Source: Siphlonurus alternatus (lineage: Eukaryota; Arthropoda; Insecta; Ephemeroptera; Siphlonuridae). Taken from it: 64,000 nucleotides of DNA. Location of the stretch: the NCBI GenBank assembly GCA_949825025.1, contig OX463780.1:28672118-28736117 (forward strand), read 5' to 3'. Within the stretch, counting starts at the first letter, position 1, and each line of letters opens with the position of its first letter. A program made the translations under genes and the position numbers. Below the pieces are notes generated by a model, which did not search any database, had not been told where the DNA came from, and saw only the letters and a program-made list of their open reading frames with translations. Of this stretch, positions 26,495-39,176 are shown piece after piece.

Positions 26495-27839
26495 TATTAG
26501 AGCACTCTCATTCTGAGGCGGCGATATTTCAATGTAAAACTCAAATTTTGAGAAATATTGAAGATGAATATAAATTTTACATTAAAACAAACGATTCAAT
26601 TGCAACAACAGGGAAAAATACAAATATTTGTTCAACTGAGTATTTTTTTTTTAAGTTTATTGACTGCGCAGGAACATTTTGGATTTAATTGTTTGTGTTT
26701 AAAAGGTTTATTTTTATACGCAGCAAAGCCTGGGACTGTTGTAGCCAGGTGTGCTTCCCTGTGCAGATATCATCATGTTCGCAAACTCAAGGCCGAGGGA
26801 TGCAGGTAAAAAATTCACAGCGATAGTTTGACGTAACTATTTCTTAATTTTTATTATATAGTAGAGGTTTCGTAATAATTTTATGCATGACTTTAATGTT
26901 TTTATTTTAATTTGTTATTCTTTAAAACTTGTATTTTATCTGATGTAGACAATTTTCAATTAAGGTAATAAAAAAAACTGCAGATTAATACATATAAGAA
27001 GTTTCTTGAAAGGTGTCATTATAACTATAATATTTTATTTAAGGTACTTTCAATATTATTAACATGATGAATTATTAAGAAATTATTAAAACTACAGAAA
27101 AATAAATGAAAAAGCAAAGGAGAACAAAATAATTATAATATATACATGATAATATGTACTATATATATATAATTATGTATGAATATCATTGTTTAACTGT
27201 ATATTGTCTGCTGAACCAAGCAAGATCCCTGGGATCTTGTGCTAAACTGTGTGTGTGTGTGTGTTTTAAATTTAGAGGTTTTATAATAAATAGGTTTTAA
27301 TAGGTTTTTATTTAGGATTTCATATAATTATATATATATTTTAATTTGCAATACCTGCCATCGTATAAGCTTGAAGGAAAAATATTAAACATCTCCAATT
27401 AAAAATATAAAAAAATAAATCAGCTGACGTAAAAATCAAATTTATGTTTCGGTCCATGGACAACGTCCAACTATATATTTATTGGTAAATTATTGATATT
27501 ATAAACTCATTATCACCTGATTGCATAGACGTGGTTTAACTTAAGTGAGGTTTAACTCGTGTTATCAATATAGGTTAAACGGTATTTAACTTTAAACTGT
27601 ACGTAGCTCTTTACATTACATGTAAATAAACAGAAGTTTTGTTTTCTTCTTGCATCTTGTCCACCTCAGTGCACACGTGCCTGCGTTAATGAGAGAAGCG
27701 GCCACTCAACGAGCGTGACAGTCACGGATGAGGGGGGACCTCGTCCTCTCCCACCTTCTTCTCTCCTCGCGGCCTCTCTCACCTGGTCACCTCACTACCT
27801 CAGTGTCCTCAGTTAGCACCGCTCGTTCAGCTCTCCAAC
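26495..27839. other. AT-rich DNA and NPC2 upstream region
   Basis: No separate gene. It contains a TG repeat near 27249-27264, a hairpin around AAGATCCCTGGGATCTT (27222-27238), and a GC-rich segment from about 27650 that is probably the NPC2 promoter and 5' untranslated region. Confidence 0.5.
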
Positions 27840-27927
27840 ATGCACGCCGCCACGTTGCTGCTCGGTTTCGTGCTCGTCGTCCTCCTAGCACAAACTCAAG
27901 CCACCGAGGTCCGCACCTGTAGCACAG
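27840..27927 (+). CDS. NPC2: NPC2 exon 1 (signal peptide, first cysteine)
   Basis: It encodes residues 1-29 plus one base. The start is the first in-frame ATG, in context CCAACATG, directly followed by a hydrophobic signal sequence. The exon ends at donor GTAACC after TGTAGCACAG. The first conserved cysteine (C27, in VRTCST) is here. The GC-rich stretch from about 27650 to 27839 is probably 5' untranslated region and core promoter; no clear TATA box was found there. Confidence 0.9.
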
Positions 27928-30900
27928 GTAACCATGGAGAACGAACAATTAATGTTCTGTCAAAACAGTGCAACGATTACAAAAATTTTGCTATGTGTTC
28001 GATCTTCAGATCATGTAAATAACAAAATTATTAATGTATTCTAATAAGTAGATTTCGATTTAAAACATATTGAATATAATTGCATTGTCGTTTCAGTATA
28101 ATAAAGATTTTGAATCGATGCATTAGCAAATTAATAGTAAATAAGTAAATAGATTTGAATTCTGAAGCTTTAAAAAATAATTTAAATAAATTAATTAAAT
28201 TTTTTAATATATTTATTTTTTCATGCTTTAAGTAAAATTCAATGGTTAATTCTATGCGTTCATGTTTTAATAACGAGCTGATTAAATGTTTTTACGCATT
28301 ACAATTTAAGTGAAAATAATAAGCTATGATTTTATTGGAAAATTATACTCCCACAAAAAATTGTTTAGAATATAATTTACTTGGTAAATAAATTAACAGT
28401 TAATCATTGCCAAGTGCTTGTTAATAAAGTATCATAACAAAATAGAACTTACAAAGCTTACAATGGAAGTTTATATTGATTAAAATTTCCCTACGCAGCA
28501 AGTGTTTGTACAGTCATTTTATTGATTATCCATTGAAATAATTAGCTTTCAAGTCGTAACAATTGAACTAACAAGTTCCTTAAATATACAAATAAATTAA
28601 ACTATAGACTTAAAATCTTTAATTGAGTTAATGCTTGCTATAACTAACTTAACTAATACAAATTTAAAATTTAGTACACAAAATACTAATAATCTGGACA
28701 ATTTATGCTATTGTTTTGATGTATAAAAACTTAGAAGACAAAGAATTTTAACACCCACTCATGACGTCGTATAACTGTAGCCCGCGTGTTGTCAATAATA
28801 ACAGTTACAAATTAAAACAACTTACTACGCTAAATATATTATAGCAGGGAATTGCAACATATACTGTATAGTAAATTTTGCGCACGTATGACCAATATTT
28901 ACGTTATTTAATTTTTTTAAGACTTATTACAACATTTATATCAACAGAGTACAATGAAAACAAACTCAATCTAGTACACTGTACAAATGTACCGATAAAA
29001 AGAAACGTAAGGTCGGTAAGGTATAGGAGCAACATAATGATTTATATAGCAACCAAGATTACATGATGATTCGATGTATTTTTATTTCAATTTGTTGATT
29101 TTGTCTTGAGAGGTTTTGTTGATGATGTTTTGTTTTACGGTTCACTTACTCCCGATGAGTCACGACTGCATGACGGTTGTTGGATCGAATGACGCTGGTA
29201 AGAAAGTAGGCTAATTGAAATGTCACACAACACCGAGCTACGAACAAAACTTTTCATGCTCTGTCTTGCAGTTAATCCATCTCCAGGCTCCTCGCTAGCT
29301 AGCATCAATCTGCGCGATTTTCTCGTTCAGGATCAAGTCTGCTGCACTTAAATCGCTTTTGTCTTAGCAACCGCACTGCATGCATGCAATATATTTTTTA
29401 AGTGGTTAAAAAAATAAATGAAAGTAGGTCTGCTGCATTTATATAAATATTTTTATATTGCTAAAGAGTGTGGTAGATTGTATAGAAATTAATTATAGCA
29501 ATATCCTACATAAAAGAACTATTATCTTGTATAAGAATTTGCATTGCAAAGAATAATACTGTATACTGTGAGAGTTATATGAGCAAAAATATTACATGAT
29601 ATAGACGTTTGTTTTTCATTTGTTTTTAAATCTCGTATTTGGTAATGCGGTATAAATATATAGTATTTTATCTCAATAAAAATATCCAGTATATATTATA
29701 TTACTAACTATGAATGCATAATTAGTATGATATAAATTTATTAATATTCATAATGGAACATTAAAACATAATAAATTTTAATCACATAAAATAATAAATA
29801 CAATTATTGCCATCAAGATATTATTTTCCATTTATTGCTGTATCACTGCATCATGATATTTAATTAATTTTGATTTAATGCGAGCTAAGTAAAGGTTTTG
29901 ATTGCACTCGGAAGCGATGTGAGATGAATTTGTGATCGTCTCTACACCATTGTTTTGCTGGGGGGGGGGGGGGCAACTTTAGGAGCAGTCACGCCTCAGG
30001 GAGTGAGGGAACCTGCGGCCTCGAGTCTCACATCCGCGTGTGGTCTCCGAGAGACAATAAGGATCACGTGGTATTAAGTAAAGTCAGAAATATAGACGTT
30101 ATTGACATGAACTTTGCATGAATATGATATGTATAGTGTATGCAAGAAGATTCATGCATCGAAAAAAATATTCCATGTGCTGGTACGCGTGAAAGTTAAT
30201 ACTGTATCAGGTGAAAAAAAAATGCATATATTTACATATTTAATTGAAATTTTTATGTTCATTTAATAGTTTTTATAGTCTATTTAATGGCTTGTTGGAA
30301 GAAATAGATAATTGTAAACATATCAAAGAAGCCACGCAAGGGGAGAAATTAGAAGAAGCATTATTTATTTTGAATGTCATGTGTTCAAATATCTTAGAAC
30401 AAAGTGAAAGTAACCACTGTATCCTTTATCTTCAAATAGCCTTTTATGCTGCTTGCATGGTTCCGTTGATGTACTGTTTTATCTTTAATCGAGCCTTATT
30501 TTATACTAAAAGTTGCACCACAAATTTAATCCTAGAATTCAATACTACGAAAAACATTAAATAAGCTGAGAATTAAAGAGAGAAAACCCCCATCTTTTGA
30601 TATAATTTTCACTCTATAATAGTTTAACAAATTATCAACTTTTGGACAAGTTATTGATTTTCTATTAAATTTAAATTCACACACTACAATATTATAAATA
30701 TATAAACCCAAGATTAAATAATTAGTCTGTCCACCATCACTCAGTCTTTAAATTTTAAAGTGACAGACATGTTTTTCTCACTTGAAAATTCAGTGTCTGC
30801 ACTCGAGTCTTGATTTCCTCGAATCTTCCTGCGTGCTCTGGAGTCGCGATCGTATTGACATTCAGCTGCGAGCGCCCCAGGCCTTTTTGCCTTCCTCGTC

Positions 30901-31547
30901 ACCGGGTAAACAGCGTGTGCCTTTCTCTCGTAGCTGCAAGAAGCCAGCGAGCAGTACGATGTAATTGCTTCACTCTCTAACAGAACTTCTGTGTTTGACA
31001 AAAACCTGGGGTTCAATACACATATCTTTCTCACTGATTTACACTTCAAGAAAGCTAGAACGTTAATTTAATTTAACTTTGTCATGCAGAGTGGACTTAA
31101 ACTCTTTCGGTATGTGATTATATAATATAGACTGCAAGTTCTCCACAAAATTTAAATGTCTGTTTTGAATTTGTAGTGATAGCAAAGATAGCAAATTAGA
31201 TAAAGTAGCACTTGATCTGTATCATAATGTATAAATAATATTTATATATGAATAATAAATATTAAACTGCAATTTTTTACTGTATCCATAACTTTTTTCA
31301 TCATCAAATGTGTACTGATTTTATTTAGAACGTTGTAATTATATATGTAAATGTGATGAATCAATAGCATAATTATGTATACTTATTTTCTAATTTACAT
31401 TAATTTTTATTTTTTATTACTACATAATATTTTCTCTTGTTCAGTACAAAAAAAAATAATATATGTTTAACTGAAGATATAGTGAAAGTTATAGTAAATT
31501 TATTAAAAATATATTATATAATAACTAGTAACACTGAAACAAGCAAT

Positions 31548-31632
<85 letters not shown>

Positions 31633-34600
31633 AAAAAGGGAAAAAAAAAACGCCTTAACTTTATCATCTTGAAAATCAACGATACAAATTTACTAACAAA
31701 AATTAAAATTAGTAACATAAAAATTAACAAAATATTATTAGTGATGGTCAGCTCATATGACGAACAGTACAGCCTAATTAAGTGGAACAATACAATACAA
31801 TGTTATAATACAATGTGGAACGGCAAAAAATTTGGGACATTTTCTTATTTGTTTTATTTTTTTTTTTTTAATAAATGAGTATATTATCCAATACTATACA
31901 CATTATTTTCAATGCTGCTTGAACACGACGATAATATATGGTTCGGTGGTTCTTTCTGACCGACTACATTTTGCAAGCAAACGATTTAATAATAAAATTT
32001 ATGCTCACCGTTTGCTGAAAGTGCAAAATATTGCAAGGAATCGCAAATGTCAGCAATGACGAGAGTATTTAATACATTGACAGCAGAATTCAGAAATATT
32101 TGCAAGTTCAAGTTATTCACGACTAGTAGACGTAAACTTTTGAACTACCATAACGAGACATACTCCTGTTACCGCATGAAGTAATATTGGAGCATAATGT
32201 TTTTTTTTGATCAGCTGCATGGCTTAATGCAAGGACCGGTTGGACAGGTATCTCTCTCTCTCTCCAACTAATCTCAACTTGTTGTCGCGTGCCGTTAATT
32301 TACTGACTAACCCGCTCTACCTACTCACCAAACAGGTGGTCCAGGTCACGTGCAGTGACGTCATCACGCCCTAATATTAAAATTTATAATGTTACGTACT
32401 TTAAATTCATTCTTTTATGAAACTCGCAGCTTATAACATTTCTTGTATTTGGTAATGAGTAGAAAGTTACGGATTTATGTTATAATGTCGATATAAAAAT
32501 AAAAAAATACTAATTAACGACACTGCTGCCATCTATTTATAGTTGGAAGTTGTTTAACGCAAGTATTGAAAGTAAAAAAAAAAAAAAAAAAAAGTTTAGT
32601 ATGAATTTAAATGATTTTGATTCTGGAGGGTCATTCGAAAAGATCATGCCAATCTCTTGTAAGATGACCATAAGATACGGAGATCTCTGAAATTCTCCAG
32701 TCAATCTGCATTACAGATTTTTTTTTTTTTTATTTTTACTAAAATGTACAAGAGAGTTACGCTGTTTTTTATTCTTGGATTTATTTTATTTTTTATATTA
32801 TAAGAAACATTTTGGTATTATTTAATGAAAAAATACTTAAAAGGCAACATGAAAATATAATATAAAATTACTTAATATTCTATTCTATTTCAACAGTAAT
32901 AATTTAACAAAGTACGTCACATCTTCCAGTTACTGAAAGTTTCTACAAATTATCCTTCTTCTCATTATTTTCTTACATTTCAAAACATTCACATTTGGTT
33001 CGTATACATGATACGTTTATTAAATATTTCTAGTGACTGAGCACGGTAGCATGTCAAATTATGTTTCAAATCTTGCTTTGAGTTTGTCATCACACATCAA
33101 GAACTTTCATCCATTATTTTTAAAAAAAAAAATAAAAGGAAAATAAACATAAACATGATAATATTGTGATTTCAAACCAAGGCTTTCAGTTATTTGTACA
33201 CGCGATTGAATATTAAATATTAAGACATTTTACGCTAAATATAAATATATTTATAAAATAAAAATCAGAAGGTTAGAATCTTGGAAAAAACGTGATTCAT
33301 TTTTTTTTTTTTTTTTTTGCATTGGAAAGAATAAATTTATGTTTTTTTTTTCTAATATATATGCGACACCAAATACGTCATGAAATGTCTTTTAGAGGTC
33401 ATTTGGTGTCCTTTAGAGGTCATGTAATAATTATTGTTGTTCACCTTATGTGCAACACTTCTGATTAAACAACTATTATAACTTATGACTTCTGATTTAA
33501 TTAATTACTATTGATGCGGAATTTCCACGTATTTTCCAAGGTGATCGAGTAGGTATACTTTTATGATAATGAATGTAATGATTCATTGTTCTATCGTTAT
33601 TATATTTGTAATATTATTTGGTTTTATGAACTCATAAAAAATAATATAATAAGAATAATATCAAGTAATGTATTTACTGATTTGATATAATATAATTTGG
33701 AACTGAACCAGCAATATAAAGAGATTTAAAAAAAATCTATTTTAACTTTTATATCCACATGATATACATATACACAAGATTTGAAATTTTCATCCTTCAT
33801 GCTTATTTTATAGCTATTTTAGTATGCAATTATATAATATAATTGAACGAGGACCAATAAATTAATATGATGATCGTAATCAGGGAGAGTCATACTCAGG
33901 TAATGGTTAGAGCACGTATGTATCGTTGCGTGCATGTAGGTGATCAATGTACAGGAAGTTTAATTCAATCGTAAGTTTTTTAATTTAGAACAAATTAATT
34001 TAATATAATTTTGTCTGTTGTTATGTACGCTGAGACATCATGCAGGGAAGAAAAAAAATTGACTCCGATAAAAGTAAAAAAAAAAAAAAAAAAGTTCATT
34101 TCAATGTACAGTCCTCGCCTCTGAAAAGTTCCCTTCTGCAGCTATGTTAATCACCATGCTCCGTAAGAATAACATAGGGCATGGTGATTAACAAGGCTGC
34201 AGAAAGGAACTTTTCAGAGGCGAGGAGTGTGCTTAACATTCTCACTAGTTACACCGTTGTAATTAATTAAAAGTATTTGACCTACACACAGTTTCATGGA
34301 CTATGCAATTATGATGTATAATATGTAATCAGTATAATATAAAATTGTATATATAGTTTTTTTTTTGTAACGAATTTTATTATAAGTGAATATATTATAT
34401 GATGAATATTATGGATTTTAGTATATACTTAAATATTGACAATGGACAACATACATGAAAATTTTTTATTGCAGAAATGAATAGAGGGTACCAAATTATG
34501 CTATTCTGAATTCTTTCAGATTTTTTTGAGACCCAGAACTATTTTTAAATAATTATTGAAAGTGCGGCCACGCCCCCTGGAGGCGTCAATAGGCGTCCAG

Positions 34601-37582
34601 TCTCTATCCTTTTTATTAAGGCTGCAGGGGTGCCAACTGAAATCACAGGACTTTCAATAATTATTTAAAAATAGTTCCGGGTCTCAAAAAAATCTGAAAA
34701 AATTCAGAGTAGCATAATTTGGTACCCTGTATTCATTTCTCCAATAAAATTTTTTCATGTATGTTGTCCATTTTGTTACTTTAATTGCCTTTCACATATT
34801 ATATGACAATTCAACACTACTTCCTCCTTGCCACGTGTATTGATGTGTACATCAGCTGATTGACACGTGTCTGTTTAAGATGCCGTGTACAAGAACGCGC
34901 AGGTCGAGATCAGCAACTGCACGCGCCCGCCCTGCCGCCTGAAGAAGAAGACCAAGGTGTCCGTAGAGTTCAAGTTCCAGCCAGGTCAGTTCAATGCAAA
35001 AAGTTTGGTTTCAATCGAGTTTAAGTTCCAGTCGGATTAGTTCAATGCAAAAAGTTTGGTTTCAATCGAACTATTAAAAAAAATAAAACAAAATTTTGAA
35101 AATTGAACCCTATTTATCTACTTCAGGCATTTATAATTAAATTATAGTAAGGGGCATTCACAAAGTCTTAAGGCCACATTTAGGGCTCGATAATTTAAGA
35201 CCAGAAATTTTGGGTCTAAAAAGCATGGCTAAAATCGGGCTTTAAATTATCGAGCCCTAAATGTGGCCTTAGGGCTTTGTGAATGCTCCTTACTATGTTA
35301 TATAAAATATGTAATGTATATATTATTTTGTATTTGTACTATTAGAATTTTATTGCATTAAATCTTGCACTAATAAATAATTAATTACTTGTGAACATTA
35401 AAAAAAGAGAATTTCACCGGGAAAAAAACGTATATGTTAAAAAATACCACTCGTTTTTCAAATTTTAGTACTGATTTTTATTTGTTATTATTTTTTTTTA
35501 CCTTTACTCCATTTTGTTGACCTTATTTTACCTTATATTTTTACAGACCATGACATTGCCAAGCTAGAGAACAGCGTATTCGCGTTCATCGTTGGCGTTC
35601 CCTTCCCATTCGTGGGCGTGGACGGCACGGACGCTTGTCCCAACATCTTCAAGCCGGATGGCACCACAAAGTCGGGCTGTCCACTCAAGGCTGGGGAGGA
35701 GTACGTCTACAAGAACGCCTTTGACGTCCTCGAGATCTACCCCAGGGTGAGGACCGCAATCACAGTGGTGTAGTTGTATTCCAGGATAGTGAGAAACGGA
35801 AATAAAAGTGTTGGTTGAAATATATAGCACTTCATTCTTCTACAGCATAAAGAGGAGAAACTTAAAAGTATCCAGAAACTATTACAAAAATAGACTTAAA
35901 GACAAAAAGACAGACAAATTCAGTAAACAAAAGAGACTTAAAATTTTATATACCAATATAACCATTACTTGAATTTGAGGGAGGGGAATCAATTAGACGC
36001 TAATGAAACCTATTAAGCCTATTTGCTTTAGTAAAAGGTATATTATTGCAATATGGCAAATAATACCTAAATGGCGTGAAGGTGTCCTGATATCAATATA
36101 ATCAACAATTCCGAACTATTGTATGCATGGACAGCATGGTTATTACCAAGGAATATATTATTGTGTCATCGTTACATTACAAAACATTTCGATTTGTTAT
36201 TTTTTCTTGGTCAATAATAAAACTCACTTCATCGCGATGTTTGCGAAGTCTTCTCTAGGGTAAAATTATAATTGAAAAGTACTGACATACAAGCCCAACC
36301 TTGGATAACAATATGAAAGTCACGTGGTCTATTCTAAATAAATTTGAAGGCCGAGACCAAAAATGACGCGGACCAAATAGAAGTCTTTGTTAATGGGACA
36401 ATCAACTTATGCATATCATTATGAATAATAATAAAGGCATCGATATTAATTTTGAGATCTTTAAAACACATTAACTTTTATAAATGAAATATTTAATGAT
36501 CTAAAATGCAACTATTAACTATGCAAAATCAATTAAATACACCTTGAAATATGATGTTTGTAAAAAAATATAAAGAACTATTTTTATATTCTTTGTCGAA
36601 ATTCGTGTAAATTAATTATTGAAAATAACACAACTTTTAAACAGGCCTTACTTTGTTAGTGACATTTAAGGGTTAGGTCATCTTAAAAATAGGTATTGAA
36701 AACAAAAACTAGCTGATTAAAAACACATGCTGCCTGGTCCTAAAAGTGCGCCAGGGTAAGCAGGCCATACTTGACGCAAATCAGCGAGACCCGGGAATAA
36801 ACGTGACGTCTCTTTATAGTAATATATTTGTACTTTGTTTTTGATTAACAAATACTTGTGATTGTTACGGTGCCTTTTAATTGTTATGAGCACCAGTAAA
36901 ATTATCCAATGTTATTTGGTGACCGTTTTCACAACAATAGAAGATACATTGTTGTGTAGTTTTGAGAGTGCTGGGGCGGCAGTTCGTTGGTCACGGCGAG
37001 GATGCATACATGAGCGGAGCCGCACAAAGACTGCTGATGACCGCCCAAACTGCGCTCTTGCATGATAGCATGCACTGTTTGTATGTACTGTCTGAATGCG
37101 ATGTTGTAATGTATTACGTAATACGATATATGGTTGAATCTCGCGCTAAATTAATTCTATAAAAATGTAAACAATTTAATTTGGAAAAAATATGTTGTCA
37201 ATTCAAAATTATAGTTCTGATTATAGATAACAAAGCAATTTCAATAGAATTAAACTATCCTTTGCTCTTCTTCAAATGAAAATAACATAATTAATTTTAA
37301 TTTTATTTTACATAAATATTAAATAAATTCATTTTTAATTCAGGACCTTTTGAAATAGCCTTTTAAAAAATATATACCCCTTAAACTAGAATCTTTGAAA
37401 TAAGCATGCATTAACCAATAGAGTCAACCCCTTTATACAAATTTAATGCGAACCCGAGCTTAACACTGACAATTATTATCTTTTTTTTCCAGATTAAGGT
37501 GAACGTACAATGGGCCCTCAACGAACCAGCAACTTCCAGGAATGCTCACTGCTTCCAAATCCAGTCCAAGATCGTGGCTTGA
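27840..37582 (+). CDS. NPC2: NPC2 / ML-domain secreted lipid-binding protein, four exons, 160 aa
   Basis: Join of 27840-27927, 34880-34984, 35547-35746 and 37493-37582; phases agree and the product is 160 residues, close to the usual 150 or so. Residues 1-21 form a signal peptide ending QTQA. The mature protein carries six cysteines (27, 43, 48, 95, 109, 151), which fit the three conserved NPC2 disulfides (27-151, 43-48, 95-109). The family signatures VPFPFVGVDG (82-91), GCPLKAGEEYVY (108-119) and the C-terminal HCFQIQSK are visible, and N42-C-T is an N-glycosylation sequon. NPC2 proteins bind sterols or other lipids in the lysosome or extracellular fluid, and arthropods often have expanded families with roles in sterol supply, immunity or chemosensation. 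Which role applies here cannot be read from sequence. All donors are GT and all acceptors AG. The first intron is almost 7 kb. The donor of exon 2 lies inside a 51-bp tandem duplication. Confidence 0.93.
31551..31625. repeat. TA microsatellite
   Basis: An uninterrupted AT array about 75 bases long in NPC2 intron 1. Confidence 0.97.
34111..34227. mobile_element. 117-bp fold-back element in NPC2 intron 1
   Basis: GTCCTCGCCTCTGAAAAGTT at left matches the reverse of AACTTTTCAGAGGCGAGGA at right, continuing into CTGCAG and GTTAATCACCATGC / GCATGGTGATTAAC. The loop is very short, so it can form a long hairpin. Confidence 0.75.
34440..34772. mobile_element. About 335-bp fold-back element, copy 2
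   Basis: A close relative of 25251-25586, with the same ends (CAATGGACAACAT, ATGTTGTCCATT) and the same GC-rich unpaired centre. It lies about 100 bases upstream of NPC2 exon 2. Confidence 0.88.
34880..34984 (+). CDS. NPC2: NPC2 exon 2 (residues 30-64)
   Basis: The acceptor is CTGTTTAAG with a weak pyrimidine tract, and the donor is GTCAGT. It encodes DAVYKNAQVEISNC followed by TRPPC and a Lys-rich turn, then VSVEFKFQP, the typical NPC2 second strand region with the paired cysteines C43 and C48. The last 19 bases of the exon and the first 32 of the intron form the first copy of a 51-bp tandem duplication. Confidence 0.92.
34966..35067 (+). repeat. 51-bp tandem duplication across the NPC2 exon 2 donor
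   Basis: Two adjacent 51-base units (34966-35016 and 35017-35067) differ at a few positions. The first contains the exon end and the GTCAGT donor; in the second the donor position reads ATTAGT, so it cannot act as a GT donor. Confidence 0.92.
35150..35290. mobile_element. 141-bp fold-back MITE, copy 2, TA target site
   Basis: In NPC2 intron 2, TA-flanked, ends AGGGGCATTCACAAAG and CTTTGTGAATGCTCCT. Compared with the copy at 16745-16885 the central part is in reverse orientation, showing insertion in the opposite direction. Confidence 0.88.
35547..35746 (+). CDS. NPC2: NPC2 exon 3 (core of ML domain, residues 65-131)
   Basis: The acceptor is TTTTTACAG and the donor GTGAGG, and the exon ends in phase 0. 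It contains the VPFPF strand, C95, the GCPLKAGEEY block with C109, and the EIYPR segment. This is the most conserved part of the NPC2 fold and the basis of the family call. Confidence 0.95.
35747..37492 (+). other. NPC2: NPC2 intron 3 (1,746 bp)
   Basis: AT-rich with a GC-richer patch near 36970-37075. No gene or clear element recognised. Confidence 0.6.
37493..37582 (+). CDS. NPC2: NPC2 exon 4 (C-terminus and stop)
   Basis: A strong acceptor (CTTTTTTTTCCAG) is followed by 29 codons and TGA. It encodes IKVNVQWALNEP and the final HCFQIQSKIVA, supplying C151, which should pair with C27. Confidence 0.94.
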   Translation: MKVNVQWALNEPATSRNAHCFQIQSKIVA

Positions 37583-38221
37583 CGTGACACTGACTGACCT
37601 TTTGACCTTCAACCCTGAGTACTCTTAGGGTAGCGCAACATAAAGCTGGGTTTAGAAAAAATACTCCACAGTGATTAATACGCAGTACCATAATTAAAAA
37701 AAAAAAGAGAAAAGACAATGACATCATTCTGATCCCAGCTAAATTACTGCGCCTATACTTAGGATTATTTTTAGAACTAATTGTATCTTTAACCCAAGGG
37801 ACTTACAAATCAAATTAAGACTCAAATACTGAATTCGATTATGAACAAAAAAACTTATACCATCCAATGGTACAGCCATCACCTTGAAAAATTTCCTAGG
37901 GCCGCAGTGTCGTGAACTTCAATATGACGTAACAGGTTCTAATGTAAAACATTTAGCAGCTCCTGAAGACTTTATAACATTGTCCTGACTCGACGCATTT
38001 AAAGGAAAAAAGTAATTATAAAAAATATACTTATTGACACAAAATATATTCAAATAAAAATAATTAAATATTTTCTAAATTTTCGATGATGTTACTTGAC
38101 TATCTAGCTTCATTAATAATTGTACAGTACCTTCCAAACTTTCGTAGATTGACAATTGCTAATTGTACAGTGACAGAGCTACAAACAGAATAATTGTCTC
38201 ATTTAATTGCTCTCTTGTTGT

Positions 38222-38227
38222 AATAAA
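38222..38227 (+). terminator. Candidate polyadenylation signal for NPC2
   Basis: An AATAAA hexamer lies 640 bases beyond the NPC2 stop. In such AT-rich DNA the hexamer occurs often by chance, and other variants lie nearer (for example around 38054), so this is only a candidate. Confidence 0.2.
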
Positions 38228-38732
38228 AATGAACTTAAAATTTGTAAAACATTTGTTTTAATTAATAATTATAAAATATTATTTATTTCTAATTAATATA
38301 ATGCTTAAAATATTTTTATAATCAGTTATAAAATGCTTGTATCTCAAGATTAAAATCCCTATATAGCTTATAGTTAAATATATTTATATGTAAAAATTTG
38401 TAAGCAAATCAATTAATTAAAAATGTAAACACGATGATTAAGATTAGTTTTCAAGTATTTTATGTAAAAGATAATGATAAAATGTAACATTGTAAAAATT
38501 GTAAGTAGGTTGAGACCTTTAAATTCCAAACTTACACAGAAACTATTAGATAACAACTTGATGAACTTGGCTGGCATGAGGCCCAGCTCACACTTCAATA
38601 ATCTAAAATGTCGAGATTGCAATCGCGTGATTGTGTCAGTCACTACGTCATTCTACGTGGATTACATTCAAAATAATTTCAAAGTCCCGCCGGAAGTACC
38701 CGGAAGTGAGAGGATTCTGTCCTTCCTATTAA

Positions 38733-38866
38733 TCGTCGCCTCAGAATGCAAATCACGTAACTACAAAAAAATTGATGGAACTTTGACCCTTATGTTCTAG
38801 TGAGATAAGGTTTAAAGTTGCATCAAATTTTTTTGTAGTTACGTGATTTGCATTCTGAGGCGACGT
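38733..38866. mobile_element. 134-bp fold-back element
   Basis: Arms of about 45 bases pair almost perfectly (CGTCGCCTCAGAATGCAAAT at left; ATTTGCATTCTGAGGCGACG at right) through GTAACTACAAAAAAATTGATG. The loop is about 40 bases. It lies between the NPC2 and CLCA genes. Confidence 0.8.
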
Positions 38867-38995
38867 ATTATCAGAAGTTTAAAATTTTGCAGTGAGGTTG
38901 CAATTATAAAAATACAGACTTCAGAAAAAAGTCAAGAAGGACAGAAAGAACTCACTTTCGACTACTTTCAGCGGGAATATAAAATAAATTTGAGT

Positions 38996-39176
38996 TTAAA
39001 GGTGTATTTCCATGGAGCGATGTCGAACGTGGCGTAGCGAGAAAAGCGCACTTGCTGCAATCTCATATGGCGGCCATGTTGGTGATAAAATCACTCCCCG
39101 CAAGGCGAGGAAATCCCGAGCATCTGATTGGCACGTGATTTTCTCACTTTCCCCGCTCCATGGAAACGCACCTTAA
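38996..39176. mobile_element. About 175-bp MITE with TTAA or TAA target duplication
   Basis: The left end AGGTGTATTTCCATGGAGCG and the right end CGCTCCATGGAAACGCACCT are inverted repeats flanked by TTAA/TAA on both sides. The interior is moderately GC-rich and non-coding. Confidence 0.75.

Larger units (their letters stand above)
27928..34879 (+). other. NPC2: NPC2 intron 1 (6,952 bp)
   Basis: AT-rich intron with a G14 run (29960-29973), a TA array (31551-31625) and, near its 3' end, two fold-back elements (34111-34227 and 34440-34772). GC-richer patches lie at 29140-29360, 29900-30060, 30790-30960 and 32200-32375. Open frames inside are not supported as genes. Confidence 0.7.

Noticed and set aside
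30244..30564. A 106-codon open frame in NPC2 intron 1
   Set aside because: AT-rich, no recognised family, no promoter or start context. Long open frames of this size are expected by chance in 7 kb.
30741..31049. A minus-strand 102-codon frame in NPC2 intron 1
   Set aside because: Arg/Lys/Ser-rich with no domain. It could be part of an old repeat but cannot be supported as a gene.
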